A DNA stretch of 64,000 nucleotides from Variovorax sp. 770b2 (GTDB lineage Bacteria; Pseudomonadota; Gammaproteobacteria; Burkholderiales; Burkholderiaceae_C). Position numbers and translations under genes: made by a program. The DNA lies in assembly GCF_900115685.1 (NCBI RefSeq), contig NZ_FOXJ01000010.1:62001-126000 (forward strand), read 5' to 3'. The notes beneath the pieces were generated by a model, which was not told where the DNA came from, searched no databases, and saw only the letters and a list, made by a program, of their open reading frames with translations. Position 1 is the stretch's first letter. Every line of letters begins with the position of its first letter. This document shows, in pieces, positions 8,790-18,542 of this stretch.

Positions 8790-10025
8790 TCAGGCGCTCA
8801 GCCCCTCGCCTTGCCTGGGCGCCCGCATGAAGAAGAACAGCCAGCCGATCATCAGCGCGGCCATGCAGGCGAAGCCCAGGGTCATCGCGTGGATGGTCTG
8901 GATGTACGAGACCGGCGGCTTGGCCGCGCGCATCGAGATGCCGAACACCACCGCGCCCACGACCGAGCAGAACAGCAGCGCGCCCGGCCGCGCGGCGGCG
9001 CGAAAGCCCGTGCGCAGGCACATGGTGAGACCGAAGATCGCGGGCGCGTAATAGAACGGCGAGAAGTCCATGTGGCGGTAGTTCTCGCCGAAGGCCAGCA
9101 CCACGAGATGCGGGCCCAGCAGGCCCAGCACCACGCCGGCAGCCTCGGCGATCAGGAAGCCCGCCAGCACGAACATCACGAAGAGCCGGTGCACGCTCCT
9201 GCGGTCTTCGGCATGCCAGCGCGCCGCCAGTTGCGGCAGCAAGTAGTAGCCCAGTGCCGCGAGCACGTACTGCATCGGCAAGAGGAAGGTGATGTAGATC
9301 TTGAGCAGCCCGCCCTGCTCCGAATCGGCCGAGGAGCCCAAGAGCAGGATGGCCCCGCCCGTCATGATCCAGCTCATGAACTGCGAGAGGCTGGCCTTCC
9401 AGCCGTAGGCCATCGACTCTTTCACGGTGAGGCCCTGCGCATCCTTGGCGGCGGGCAGCGCGGGCATGACGTTGCGCAGGTTCAGCAGCACGAGGACCAG
9501 GAACGGCAGCTGCAACAGGGAGACCAGCAGCAGCGCCTCGCCCCACGTCGCGGGCTTCTCCACGCCGAGCACCGCGACATACCCCACGCAGACCAGCACG
9601 CCGGTCGCGCACAGCATCGCGTAGCGCCGCCCCGTGAGCAGCAGGCTGCGCGAGAGCCAGAAGATCTCGTAGCCCACGATGAGCGCCACGCCCACCCAGC
9701 GCACTTGCCCCGGGAACACGACGAGCTGCCAGCACAGGTACCCCGCGAGCGAGAAGAGCGCCACGAGCGCCCAGCTCGTCCACGCCGCCGAGCGGCTCGC
9801 ATAGAAGCGGCGGATCAGCAGCGGCTCGTGCACCATCGCCGTGTGCAGGATGTACTGGAAGCTCACGACCGCCAGGAACGCGGAGGCCACGCCGAAATCC
9901 GAAGGCGACAGCACGCGCGCCAATGCGAAGCTCAGGAGCAACTGGCTCGCGCTGTAGATGCACTGGTCCGCAATCGCGAAGACGGGGCCGCCCAAACGTT
10001 TGCGGATTCCGGAAAGACGCGCCAT
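8790..10025 (-). CDS. Polysaccharide flippase (Wzx-like, oligosaccharide exporter superfamily)
   Basis: 411 residues from ATG 10025, a start that lies directly behind the TAG (10031) of the gene before it. The chain is almost entirely hydrophobic with about 12 predicted membrane segments, beginning FAIADQCIYSASQLLLSFALARVLSPSDFGVAS, the typical first helices of the RfbX/PST flippase family. It would move the undecaprenyl-linked repeat unit of the exopolysaccharide across the inner membrane. It is somewhat shorter than many Wzx proteins (about 450-500 residues). Assignment rests on hydropathy, the N-terminal motif and the operon. Confidence 0.82.
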   Translation of the reverse strand: MARLSGIRKRLGGPVFAIADQCIYSASQLLLSFALARVLSPSDFGVASAFLAVVSFQYILHTAMVHEPLLIRRFYASRSAAWTSWALVALFSLAGYLCWQLVVFPGQVRWVGVALIVGYEIFWLSRSLLLTGRRYAMLCATGVLVCVGYVAVLGVEKPATWGEALLLVSLLQLPFLVLVLLNLRNVMPALPAAKDAQGLTVKESMAYGWKASLSQFMSWIMTGGAILLLGSSADSEQGGLLKIYITFLLPMQYVLAALGYYLLPQLAARWHAEDRRSVHRLFVMFVLAGFLIAEAAGVVLGLLGPHLVVLAFGENYRHMDFSPFYYAPAIFGLTMCLRTGFRAAARPGALLFCSVVGAVVFGISMRAAKPPVSYIQTIHAMTLGFACMAALMIGWLFFFMRAPRQGEGLSA

Positions 10026-10030
10026 CGCGT

Positions 10031-11302
10031 CTAGTCCGAGATCGACAGCAGCACGGGATAGGCCGAGGCCTTCGCGGAGAATCCGCCGTCCGTGCGGGGA
10101 CCGCAACTGCCGCGGCGCATCTGCGGGAAGAAATCGACGCGTGTGCACTTCTTGCCTTCGGCCACGGGGACGGTCACGGACTTCTCGTTGTCCTGCGTCC
10201 ACAGCACGTGCAGCAGCGCGTCGTCACGCTTCAGGACGAGCTGGTTCACGCCCTTCGCGTCGTCGTACGAAACCTTCTTCGAATGCCGGGCGATCTTGAG
10301 GAATTCGGTGAGCGCGGAGAACGCCTCCTTCTTCTCGCCCGCGTTCGACATGATCCCGAAGTTGTCTTCCTTGGAGAACGACGAGCGTCCGCGGTCGCGC
10401 CACGCATACAGGTTCAGGAGCTTGATGCTGGCCGCGGCGTTGATGAGGTACTCGCGAAAAACCAGCGAGGCCTGCGTGCTCTGGCTGCGCACCGGCAGGT
10501 ACGAGGCATAGCCCCATTCGGAGATGACGATGCCGGTCTTCTTCAACTCGCGCTTGTCGAGCTGCGCGCGCAGCTTCTCGTAGTCGCCAAAGGCGGTCTC
10601 GGGCACCGGGCGGTAGGGATGGATGGAAATGTCGGTCAGGCAATCGGACTTCGCGGCCGAGACGAACGCGTTCTCCAGCTGCGTCGGCACCTTGCCGCCC
10701 ACGAAGGGCAGGTTCGCGAAACCGAAGCCCACGACGATGTTCGGCTGCACCTTCTGTTTGGCCATGTTGGCGCACAGCTCCGACGACGCGGTCTCGAAGT
10801 CAGACAGCAGCGCGGGGTTCAAAAAGGTCTTGTGGTCCGGTTCGTTCCACACCTCCCACACGGCCACGTCGCCGGTGTGCGCCTTCATGAAGCCGACCGC
10901 GAAATCGGAGAAGAGACTCTCCTTGCGCGCGCCCTCGCGCCAGTCCTTCGGGCCCAGCCCCCAGATCGCGCTGCCGCCGAAGAGCGTGACGATTGCGTCG
11001 AGCTTGGCGTTGCGCACGCGCTGGATGAGGCGCGGGTAGTCGATGAGGCTCGGGTTCACGCTCTTGAGCGGCGGCCGCACGCCGAAGCGCACGAACTCGA
11101 AGCCCGCCGCACGGATTTCGTTGAGGTCCGCATCGGTGATGGTGGCCGGATCGATCTGCACGCTCAGCGCGACCGGGTAGTCCGTGTCGATGCCGCTCAC
11201 GCCCCGGGCTTGCGCGGGGCTCATGACGACCGCGGACAGGCATGCGCACGACAGCAGCGCTGCCTGCAGCCAGCGGCGGGTTCGGCTTGTGGAAATCTTC
11301 AT
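10031..11302 (-). CDS. Secreted glycoside hydrolase, GH-A clan type (cellulase/GH39-like)
   Basis: 423 residues with an N-terminal signal peptide (ALLSCACLSAVVMSPAQA). The motif WEVWNEPDHK puts an acid/base glutamate at 154 and VISEWGYASY a nucleophile glutamate at 262, spaced as in retaining clan GH-A glycosidases. The upstream repeat DLNEIRAAGFEFVRFGV is the first strand of the TIM barrel. The protein should act in the periplasm or outside the cell. Such hydrolases inside EPS operons trim or release the polymer, or remove stalled chains. Its start overlaps the stop of the glycosyltransferase gene (ATGA). Confidence 0.85.
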   Translation of the reverse strand: MKISTSRTRRWLQAALLSCACLSAVVMSPAQARGVSGIDTDYPVALSVQIDPATITDADLNEIRAAGFEFVRFGVRPPLKSVNPSLIDYPRLIQRVRNAKLDAIVTLFGGSAIWGLGPKDWREGARKESLFSDFAVGFMKAHTGDVAVWEVWNEPDHKTFLNPALLSDFETASSELCANMAKQKVQPNIVVGFGFANLPFVGGKVPTQLENAFVSAAKSDCLTDISIHPYRPVPETAFGDYEKLRAQLDKRELKKTGIVISEWGYASYLPVRSQSTQASLVFREYLINAAASIKLLNLYAWRDRGRSSFSKEDNFGIMSNAGEKKEAFSALTEFLKIARHSKKVSYDDAKGVNQLVLKRDDALLHVLWTQDNEKSVTVPVAEGKKCTRVDFFPQMRRGSCGPRTDGGFSAKASAYPVLLSISD

Positions 11303-12366
11303 CGGAGTACCGACTCCTTGTAGAGGTTGACGATGGCCGTGTTCATGCGCTGCGAGGTGAACTTCTCTTCGAAGATCCGCCGGCCGGCCTGCCCCATCTG
11401 GCGGAGCGCCGCGTCGGAGAGGCCGTCGATGTCGCGCAGGGTCTGGTCCATCTGTTCGAGGGAAAAGAGCCGGCCGCTGGTGCCGTGCGCCACGATGTCG
11501 ACGAGCCCGCCGACCGCCGATGCGAACACCGGCTTGCCGCGCGCCATGGCCTCGACCGCGACCAGGCCGAAGCCCTCCCAGCGCGACGGGACGATGGTGG
11601 CGTCGCACGCGCGGTAGACGGCGTCCAGCGCGTCCTTCTCCAGCCAGCCCTTGAATTCGACCTGGTCGGATTGCGCGAGCGTCAGGTCCTTGCGGACGGA
11701 ATCGCCCACCACGATCAGCTTGAAATTCGGCTTCACGCGCACGTAGGCATCGAGCAGCGCATCGATGCCTTTCTGCTTGTCGAGCCGGCCGACGAAGAGC
11801 ACCTTGCGCGGTTCGGCCAGCGCCAGTTCGGCCGACGCCGGCTCGCTGCCGTCGATCTGGTCGATGCCGTTCGGAATGCAGCGCACGTGCTGGATGCCGA
11901 ACTTCTCGGCCACCCGCGTCTCGTGATCGCTGATGCAGATGATCGCGTCGCTGCGCCAGGAAAGCAGGCGCTCGATCCAGCGGTAGGCCAGGTTCTTGTA
12001 GGCCGGGCCGGTCTGGTCGAAGGCCCAGCCGTGCGAGCAATAGACGATCTTCACGCCGCGCGGCACCTGCCCGACCAGGGCCATCGCGCGCACCACGCCG
12101 CCGGCGATCGAGCTGTGCAGGTGAAGCACGGCCGGGCGCTCGGCCGCGATGATCCGGCGCACTTCCCTCGCATAGGCGAGCAGCGCCGAGGCCTTGCGCG
12201 CCGTGGGCACGACGTGCGTGTTCTCCGCGCCCAGCCAGTCCACCTGGCCCGGCAGCACGAACTTCACCTGGCTGATCTCCGGCGAGGTCTTCTGGTAGCG
12301 CGAGACGATGCGCAGGTACGTCTCCAGCCCGCCCTTGAGCGTCTCGGCAACGTGCAGTACTTTCAT
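11299..12366 (-). CDS. Glycosyltransferase family 4
   Basis: 355 residues. It starts MKVLHVAETLKGGLETYLR, the N-terminal GT-B fold with the GG donor-side loop, and contains KVLFVGRLDKQKGIDALLDA and the GT4 E-x7-E signature in PSRWEGFGLVAVEAMARGKPV. It should transfer one sugar from a nucleotide-sugar to the growing lipid-linked EPS repeat at the cytoplasmic face. It is the only classical glycosyltransferase in the locus apart from the priming enzyme. The stop overlaps the next start (ATGA), and 14 bp separate it from the pyruvyl transferase gene. Confidence 0.92.
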   Translation of the reverse strand: MKVLHVAETLKGGLETYLRIVSRYQKTSPEISQVKFVLPGQVDWLGAENTHVVPTARKASALLAYAREVRRIIAAERPAVLHLHSSIAGGVVRAMALVGQVPRGVKIVYCSHGWAFDQTGPAYKNLAYRWIERLLSWRSDAIICISDHETRVAEKFGIQHVRCIPNGIDQIDGSEPASAELALAEPRKVLFVGRLDKQKGIDALLDAYVRVKPNFKLIVVGDSVRKDLTLAQSDQVEFKGWLEKDALDAVYRACDATIVPSRWEGFGLVAVEAMARGKPVFASAVGGLVDIVAHGTSGRLFSLEQMDQTLRDIDGLSDAALRQMGQAGRRIFEEKFTSQRMNTAIVNLYKESVLR

Positions 12367-12380
12367 GAGGGGCCCCGCCG

Positions 12381-13529
12381 TCAGATGAGCGCGTGCGTGC
12401 CGGCGATGACTTCGCCCTTCAGCGCATCGAGCCGGTCGCGGTTCGCATTCCTGTCCTGCAGCAGCTGCAGCACCGAGGCCTTCAGCTGGTCCGGGCGCGG
12501 CGACAGGTCGAACAGGTACTGCGTGCGCCCCGTGAGGCGGAAGAACGATTCGACCTTCTTGTCCCAGTTCATTCCCACCGAGGGAATGTTCAGGCTGTAG
12601 GCCACGATGTTCGCGTGCAGCCGGTGCGCCGCGATGCACGAGCACGCGCTGATGAGCGCCACCAGGTCGTCGGGCCGCTTGGGCACGAGGAACGCCGTCT
12701 CTGCCACAGCGGGCCGCGCGGAGATCTCGGCCATCACGCGGTTGTCTTCCGCCGCGCCGTTGGTGAAATAGAGAACGCGCGCGCCTTCCTTTTGCAGCGC
12801 CTCGGCCAGGTTCGCGAAGAAATCGGCCGAGCCGATGGCGTTCGCCTCGCCGTACTCCGAGTTCATGACCAGCGCATCGAGGCTGCTCACGCAGATGCCC
12901 ACGTCCCACTTCTTCTCGGGCGAGAGCTCCTCGGAAAACGCGGCTTCGCAGACCAGCGCCGGGTCGGGCACCACGCGGATGTCGGGCCGGGGAATGCGGA
13001 AGATGTCGTGCAGGTTCTTGGCCGACTCCGCATCGCGCGTCGCGAAGAAAACCGGCGCGGCGTTCTTGAAGAACTTGTTGACCAGCACCTTGCCCCAGTA
13101 CGACCACCTGGCCGTGACGCCCACCGACACCACCGCCACCCGCTTGCCGCGCAGCAGCCGGCTCAGCAGGTACAGCTTGGCCGGGAAGTTCAGCGCCACG
13201 TCGCAAAAAAGCTGCCCGCCGCCGACGATGACCAGGTCCGCATCGCTCACCGCCGCCTTCCAGTGCGGGCGCCAGCGCTGGACGTAGTTCTTGAGGCAAT
13301 ACGCGAACACGATGGCCGAGCGCACGAGCGCCGGCAGCTTCTGGAAGACGCCGAATGCGCCGCCGCCGCGCAGGTTCTCTTCGTCGAATCCGTGCCGCCC
13401 GGCGATGTCGAGGAATTCGACCTTGGCGTCCGGGTATTTGAGGCCGGCAATGTGCGCCAGCGACGCGGCAATGACCCCGTCGCCCAGGTTGTCGCTGAAT
13501 GGCACAGCGCAAATCAGGATTTTTTTCAT
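12381..13529 (-). CDS. Polysaccharide pyruvyl transferase family protein
   Basis: 382 residues. The N-terminus ILICAVPFSDNLGDGVIAASL has the NxGD pattern of the PS_pyruv_trans family, and ADLVIVGGGQLFCDVALNFPAKL is the GGG loop typical of it. The C-terminal half has the conserved RLHANIVAYSLNIPSVGMNWDKKV segment. These enzymes transfer a pyruvate ketal from phosphoenolpyruvate to a sugar of the exopolysaccharide, adding negative charge. The start overlaps the stop of the polymerase-like gene (ATGA) and has no Shine-Dalgarno of its own, so its translation depends on coupling. Confidence 0.88.
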   Translation of the reverse strand: MKKILICAVPFSDNLGDGVIAASLAHIAGLKYPDAKVEFLDIAGRHGFDEENLRGGGAFGVFQKLPALVRSAIVFAYCLKNYVQRWRPHWKAAVSDADLVIVGGGQLFCDVALNFPAKLYLLSRLLRGKRVAVVSVGVTARWSYWGKVLVNKFFKNAAPVFFATRDAESAKNLHDIFRIPRPDIRVVPDPALVCEAAFSEELSPEKKWDVGICVSSLDALVMNSEYGEANAIGSADFFANLAEALQKEGARVLYFTNGAAEDNRVMAEISARPAVAETAFLVPKRPDDLVALISACSCIAAHRLHANIVAYSLNIPSVGMNWDKKVESFFRLTGRTQYLFDLSPRPDQLKASVLQLLQDRNANRDRLDALKGEVIAGTHALI

Positions 13530-14617
13530 GGGAGGAATGGTTTTCTCTCTGCAACCTTGATGGCGATGAGATAAAGCAGCACCGAGGTCAAATGCCGGGT
13601 GAAGCTCCCCAGATCGGGCTCGAAGATCAATTGCACCAGGATGTGTGCAATAAAAAGGCTGGCGAAAAATCGAACTTCAAATCGGTCATGCCCGCGCCTG
13701 GCTTTTTTGCGGGCACGGTAAAGAATGACCAGCATGGCGCCGATCATCAATTGCATGAAGAAATCGCTGGCCGTCTGGAAATAGAGAACCGGCGTGATCA
13801 ATACCGTTCCGGCATACACGTAATTGACCAGGAATCCGGGACCGGTGGCCGGCGATGCGATATTGGTAAAGGCCGTCCGGTTGTCGCTGCCGATTTGCTC
13901 CGCATACGCATTGGACGTGTCGCGTGGCGATTGCAGCGTCTGCAAGACGCTGGACGGTGCCGCCAGAATGGCGCCGGCCGCAATAACGGCTGCCAGCAAA
14001 TGGTATTTGAGCGGACGCCGCCAGAGCCAATAGACGGCGAAGAACACACCGACGATCAGCAGATAGTATTGCCGGACGAATATTCCATAGACCACGTAAA
14101 GAAAGAGAAACGAGGCGAAGGTGAATTTCTTCGAGGTCCGAAAATAGATCGCCGACACGGTGATGAACATCGTCATGATGAGCACCACGGTTTCCTTGGA
14201 CGGCGCAAACATGTTGAGCATGATGCACGGCGCAATCAGCAGCAGGCGCGAAAAGAAATCGCCGGACCGGCGAATATCGTGGGTCGCGAAAAAGAGGAAC
14301 AGTGCGCTCACCAGGCAGGTGAAGATGTCCAGGTTGTCCACGCCGATAAGGCCGAACAATGCCGCGGTGACCGCGAACGAATTGTCCAGGTCACCGCCCG
14401 CGCCGCCGTAATTCAGGATCTCGATGATCTTTGCCGAATCGACGCTCCATTTCTCGGGCAGCGATTCCCGGAAAAAGGCATAGATCAGCACGTACACGAT
14501 AACCAGCGCCATGCCCGCTATCGAATATTGATTGAAACGCCGCCTGTTCCTGGGCGCATTTCCCCGGGGCGCAATTTTCCCCGGCGGTCTTTCCGCAATG
14601 GCAGGACTCGTCAGCAT
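13526..14617 (-). CDS. Multi-pass membrane protein, probable EPS polymerase (Wzy/EpsG-like)
   Basis: 363 residues from ATG 14617; a TTG at 14647 would add ten residues. About ten hydrophobic segments are spread along the chain, with a long periplasmic loop containing SPRDTSNAYAEQIGSDNRTAF. Polymerases of Wzy-dependent systems share this topology but little sequence. Placement between the priming transferase and the pyruvyl transferase, with no other polymerase candidate in the locus, is the main argument. Its base composition is visibly lower in GC than its neighbours, as is common for wzy genes. Confidence 0.7.
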   Translation of the reverse strand: MLTSPAIAERPPGKIAPRGNAPRNRRRFNQYSIAGMALVIVYVLIYAFFRESLPEKWSVDSAKIIEILNYGGAGGDLDNSFAVTAALFGLIGVDNLDIFTCLVSALFLFFATHDIRRSGDFFSRLLLIAPCIMLNMFAPSKETVVLIMTMFITVSAIYFRTSKKFTFASFLFLYVVYGIFVRQYYLLIVGVFFAVYWLWRRPLKYHLLAAVIAAGAILAAPSSVLQTLQSPRDTSNAYAEQIGSDNRTAFTNIASPATGPGFLVNYVYAGTVLITPVLYFQTASDFFMQLMIGAMLVILYRARKKARRGHDRFEVRFFASLFIAHILVQLIFEPDLGSFTRHLTSVLLYLIAIKVAERKPFLP

Positions 14618-14765
14618 ATGGATTCCATTCCGAACATTCGAAGACAAAAATTCCCCTGCACCGGCCGCTTTCCAGCGCTGGTTTTTTTATTCTTCTCAGT
14701 CGTCGGCCGCCGCTGCGGCCGCAAATCGTCAGTGCGCCGTCAATGCGGGCCGGCGAAGAGATTCG

Positions 14766-15491
14766 TCATCTCGACCCGTGCCCCACGGCGACCACCCAGA
14801 TGGTCTTGATGAAGATGTCCACATCCTTCACCACGGACAGCGTCTCCACGTACCGCACGTCCAGGGCGACGCGGGCGTTGTAGGTCAGCTGGTTGCGGCC
14901 ACTCACTTGCCAAAGGCCCGTGATGCCGGGCCGCACGGCGCAGTAATGGCTCCAGTCGTGCCCGTAGAGCGACTTCTGCTCGAGCATGCAGGGGCGCGGG
15001 CCGATGAGGCTCATCTCGCCGATCAGCACGTTCCAGAATTGCGGCAATTCGTCCAGGCTGGTCTTGCGGATGAATTTGCCGAAAGGCGTGATCCGCGGGT
15101 CGTTTTCCAGTTTCTGGTATTCGTCCCATTGCCGGCGCGCCTCGGGATTCTTTTTCAGATGCTCCTCGAGCACCTGTGCCGAATTGGCCGTCATCGATCT
15201 GAATTTCCAGAACCGGAATACCCGCCCGTCCTTTCCATAGCGCGGCTGCGAATAGAAGACGGGCGCACCGGAACTGATCGCGACGCACAGGCCGATCAAT
15301 ACGAACACCCAGCCGAAGGCGATGAAGAAGAAAAGCGCGGCGGCGATGTCCACCGATCTTTTTCCGACGCGGAGCAATACCGGATGACTCACCCGGTTCT
15401 GCCCGATGTCGTACGGAGATTCGCTGTGGTGGTTTTCCGAATTGTCCCAGCCTTGCGGGACCAGTGATTCTTCGGGGCGGAGGTTTCTCAT
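14766..15491 (-). CDS. Undecaprenyl-phosphate sugar phosphotransferase (priming enzyme, WcaJ/RfbP family)
   Basis: 241 residues from ATG 15491, supported by GGAG six bases upstream; ATG 15503 is an alternative. It has the single membrane hairpin (RSVDIAAALFFFIAFGWVFVLIGLCVAI) and the bacterial sugar transferase domain: FYSQPRYGKDGRVFRFWKFRSM, then RITPFGKFIRKTSLDELPQFWNVLIGEMSLIGPRP and the C-terminal VRPGITGLWQVSGR. The N-terminal membrane region of full-length WcaJ is absent, so it is a short PglC-like form. It puts the first sugar phosphate on undecaprenyl phosphate. About 330 bp separate it from wzc, so it probably has its own promoter. Confidence 0.93.
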   Translation of the reverse strand: MRNLRPEESLVPQGWDNSENHHSESPYDIGQNRVSHPVLLRVGKRSVDIAAALFFFIAFGWVFVLIGLCVAISSGAPVFYSQPRYGKDGRVFRFWKFRSMTANSAQVLEEHLKKNPEARRQWDEYQKLENDPRITPFGKFIRKTSLDELPQFWNVLIGEMSLIGPRPCMLEQKSLYGHDWSHYCAVRPGITGLWQVSGRNQLTYNARVALDVRYVETLSVVKDVDIFIKTIWVVAVGHGSR

Positions 15492-15821
15492 GGCTTTCTC
15501 CATCCAGATCTGAAACGCGAAAGAATTTCTTTCGGAAGGTATTTCATTGGCGACGCACCTTTCCTCATGCAGGCAATGAGCCTGCATCTCTTCGGTTATG
15601 GCCCTGATTTTTTGTGGCCGACACGACCCGCACAACTGCCTCGTTGCTCCTGCATTGCAGAAGCCATTGCGCGGCCAACGGACTACGGAAGATGTAGGAC
15701 AAATGAATGAATATTCATTGGTACTACATTTTTTTGAGTGAATACAATTTGAGTATGGGCTCGATGCGCCCGCCAGAATGTCAAGCGCATCGAATTGAAT
15801 TTAACTCCAATTTTTCACGGT
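15492..15821. promoter_or_regulatory. AT-rich gap between wzc and the EPS assembly genes, with a 14-bp palindrome
   Basis: The 330 bases hold no convincing gene. They are much richer in A and T than the flanks. A perfect palindrome AATGAATATTCATT lies at 15706-15719, about 215 bp upstream of the priming transferase start. A similar but split motif (AATGAA, 10 bases, TTCATT) lies at 20318-20339, upstream of wza. The stretch probably contains the promoter of the downstream half of the EPS locus; I could not place -35 and -10 boxes with confidence. Confidence 0.4.
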
Positions 15822-18083
15822 CTAGGTGGAATCCCTGTTGGATTTATATGTGTATTGTAAGTGCTTGTAAGCACCATACTTATAACCCCCACTGCCCGCA
15901 TGGCGACGCGATAGGTCAATAGCATTCAGAATTACGCCGTTCACCGAACGGCCTGCATGCGCGAGCCGCCGGACCGTTTCATTCAATTCGCCGAGCTGGG
16001 TCTTTTCAGCGCGCGCGACCAGCAGCAAGGTGCTCGCCAGGGGCGCCACCGAGGCGGTATCCGCTGCCACCAATACCGGTGCCGTATCGACGATCACGAG
16101 GTCATAGGCGGGCGATAGCTTGTCCAGAACGTGGACAAAAGACTCACTCATCAGCAACTCCGCCGGATTGGGCGGCAGCACGCCGGTGGTGATGACATCC
16201 AGGTTCGGCAGCACCGAGGAGCGCACGGCCTTCTCGAAATCGAGCGTTCCTGCTATCAATTCCGACAATCCACCGGCGCGCGGAATCGAAAGGAATTGAT
16301 TGACGCGGCCTTTTCGCAAATCGGCGTCAATCAAAAGAACTCTTTTACCGGTGGCGGCGCTAATGGCCGCGAAATTGACCGAAATAAACGTTTTGCCTAC
16401 ACCGGGCGTTGCACCGGAAATAAGCAGGCGATTGTTGGTCGCCTCCAGCATGGCGAACTGCAGCGCGGTGCGCAGGCTCCGCAGGCTCTCCACCGCCGGG
16501 TCTTCGGGCTGCAGGTGCGAGAGCACGTGCAGCCCGGCGACCTTGTTCTCGATGTTCCTGTCGAGCGTGCGCTGCGCGGCGCTCAGCGGAATGCTGCTGT
16601 AGACATTCAGGCCCGTGTGCGTCTCGATCTCGCCCGGGTTGCGGATGCCGCCGAAGAACGAGCTGCGTGCGACCGCGGCGCCGATGCCGGCGGCCAAGCC
16701 CAGGACGAGCGCGAGCGCGACGACCAGCGGCCGCTTGGGCCACACCGCCTCTTCGGGAACGATCGCCTCGTCGAGCAGGCGCACGTTGCCCACCTTGCCC
16801 TCCTTGGCCAGGCGCATCTGCAGCGAGCTGTTCAGCAGCGACACATACAGGTCGGTGTTCACCTTGATGTCGCGCTGCATGCGCACGGTGTTCTGCTGCA
16901 GCTCGGGCATCTTGCGGATGCGTGCGTCGATGCCCGCGATGGCGCTCTTCCAGGCCTTCACCTGCGTATCCAGCGTCTGGATGGCCGGGTGCTCGTCGGT
17001 GAAGCGCGCGGCCAGCTCGCGGCGCTTCTGCTCGGCCTCCAGCAGCTTGGACTGCAGGTCGACGGTCTGCGTGAGCGCGTTCTTGGCCTCGTCGTCCAGG
17101 CTCACCGTGCCGTTCTGGTTGCGGTAGCGGTTGTAGATGTCTTCGGACTGCTCCAGCTGCGTCTTGAACTGCGGGAGCGCCGTATCGAGGAAGCCCAGCG
17201 TCTTCTCGGCCTCGGCCGCCTTGCGCTCCATGTTCTGGCGCACGTAGAGCGTGCCGATCTCGTTGAGCAGCTGCGTGAGCTTCTCGGGGTCGGCGCTCTT
17301 CCAGCTCACGTCGAGCACGCCCGACTGCTTGCCCTTCTCGACGACCTTCAACGCGTCCTGCAGCGCGAGCAGCGTCTTCTGCGTGGACGAGCGCACGAGC
17401 TGGAACTGCGCGCCCGGCTTGCCGCTGATGCTGGTGACCATGAGGCTGAGGCTGCCGTTCGCGACGTTGGGGATGTTCGCCGAGAGCAGCGTGCCGACGG
17501 TGCCCTTCATCGGCGTCTCGATGTCGGGGTGGCTCAGCTCGTACTGGCCGTTGGTGCCGACGGTGAGCTTGAACGGTTGTTCCTCGAAGTCGGGCGGCAC
17601 GTCGAAGCGCGGCACGAGGATGCTCTCGGTGCCCGTGACGTAGCCCGACAGGCCCATGAAGCCCGGCTCCGACAGCTCGGTCGCGCGGCGCGAGAGATAG
17701 CTCCCCACGAAGGGCGCGTAGCGCGGCCGCGCGCTGATGTAGAGCTTGGTGTTGTCCACCGCCTTGCCCAGGATGGCGCGCGAGCGGAGGATTTCGATCT
17801 CGCCCGCGGCCGGCGTCTTCACGCTCAAAAGCGACGAGGCCGCATCGCCGAGGAAGCTGCCCGCGGAGTTGCCCGAGTCTTCCACCTGCACCGCGAGGTT
17901 GCCTTCGTAGACGGGCTTGCCCAGCAGCGCATACGCGGTGCCCAGGAACAGGAAAACGGCGACCACGGCCGCGACGAGCCAGCGGTTGTCGACCAGGATG
18001 TCCCAGTACTCCGCGAGGTTGATGCCCTCGCCGTCGTCGTCCAGCGCTTGCATCGCTGGGGCGGCTTGCTGGGATGCGTTCAT
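15822..18083 (-). CDS. wzc: Polysaccharide co-polymerase and tyrosine autokinase (Wzc/EpsB type)
   Basis: 753 residues. Wzz domain with two membrane helices (LVAAVVAVFLFLGTAYALLG near 35-55; LVVALALVLGLAAGIGAAVA near 450), separated by a long coiled-coil periplasmic region. A BY-kinase follows: Walker A SGATPGVGKTF near 555-565, Walker A' VLLIDADLRKGR, Walker B DLVIVDTAPV. The C-terminus is a tyrosine cluster (YKYGAYKHLQYTYK), the autophosphorylation tail. It controls chain length and polymerisation in the inner membrane with Wza. Its start overlaps the stop of the phosphatase gene wzb, which dephosphorylates it. Confidence 0.95.
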   Translation of the reverse strand: MNASQQAAPAMQALDDDGEGINLAEYWDILVDNRWLVAAVVAVFLFLGTAYALLGKPVYEGNLAVQVEDSGNSAGSFLGDAASSLLSVKTPAAGEIEILRSRAILGKAVDNTKLYISARPRYAPFVGSYLSRRATELSEPGFMGLSGYVTGTESILVPRFDVPPDFEEQPFKLTVGTNGQYELSHPDIETPMKGTVGTLLSANIPNVANGSLSLMVTSISGKPGAQFQLVRSSTQKTLLALQDALKVVEKGKQSGVLDVSWKSADPEKLTQLLNEIGTLYVRQNMERKAAEAEKTLGFLDTALPQFKTQLEQSEDIYNRYRNQNGTVSLDDEAKNALTQTVDLQSKLLEAEQKRRELAARFTDEHPAIQTLDTQVKAWKSAIAGIDARIRKMPELQQNTVRMQRDIKVNTDLYVSLLNSSLQMRLAKEGKVGNVRLLDEAIVPEEAVWPKRPLVVALALVLGLAAGIGAAVARSSFFGGIRNPGEIETHTGLNVYSSIPLSAAQRTLDRNIENKVAGLHVLSHLQPEDPAVESLRSLRTALQFAMLEATNNRLLISGATPGVGKTFISVNFAAISAATGKRVLLIDADLRKGRVNQFLSIPRAGGLSELIAGTLDFEKAVRSSVLPNLDVITTGVLPPNPAELLMSESFVHVLDKLSPAYDLVIVDTAPVLVAADTASVAPLASTLLLVARAEKTQLGELNETVRRLAHAGRSVNGVILNAIDLSRRHAGSGGYKYGAYKHLQYTYKSNRDST

Positions 18084-18535
18084 GTGGTTTGCTGCTCAGG
18101 TTTTGTGATCTTCAGGACGCGGTCGATCCACGTCCGTGCGCCGGCGTCGATGAGGGCCAGCGCCCGCTCGAATGCTGCGTCGCCTTGCCGGTAGGGGTCG
18201 GGCACGTCCTCTGCCATGGTGTCGGCGATGCGGAACACCTTGCCGCGCACGAACGGGTAGGTCGACTCCAGGTAGCGGCGCTGCGCCAGGTCCATCACCA
18301 GGATGAGGTCGGCCTGCCGGCACAGCATCTGGCTCACCTGCTGGGCGACGTGCCCCGAGATGTCGATGCCGCGCGCGCGCATGAGCGCCTGCGCGGTGGC
18401 GTCGGCGGGTTTGCCCACCAGCGCGCCGGTGCCCGCGGACACCACGCGAAGGTGCGGCAGGCCCGCCGCGAGGAGGCCCTCGGCCATCGGGCTGCGGCAG
18501 ATGTTGCCGATGCAGACTGTGAGCACGGTTTTCAT
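18080..18535 (-). CDS. wzb: Low-molecular-weight protein tyrosine phosphatase (Wzb type)
   Basis: 151 residues with the P-loop VCIGNICRSP at the N-terminus (Cys8 nucleophile, Arg14) and the general-acid DPY motif near residue 116. This is the LMW-PTP fold. In EPS and capsule systems the enzyme removes phosphate from the tyrosine tail of the adjacent Wzc kinase, which is needed for cycling of polymer assembly. The gene is packed between wza (7 bp gap) and wzc (ATGA overlap), so the three are one transcript. Confidence 0.95.
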   Translation of the reverse strand: MKTVLTVCIGNICRSPMAEGLLAAGLPHLRVVSAGTGALVGKPADATAQALMRARGIDISGHVAQQVSQMLCRQADLILVMDLAQRRYLESTYPFVRGKVFRIADTMAEDVPDPYRQGDAAFERALALIDAGARTWIDRVLKITKPEQQTT

Positions 18536-18542
18536 CGGCGGC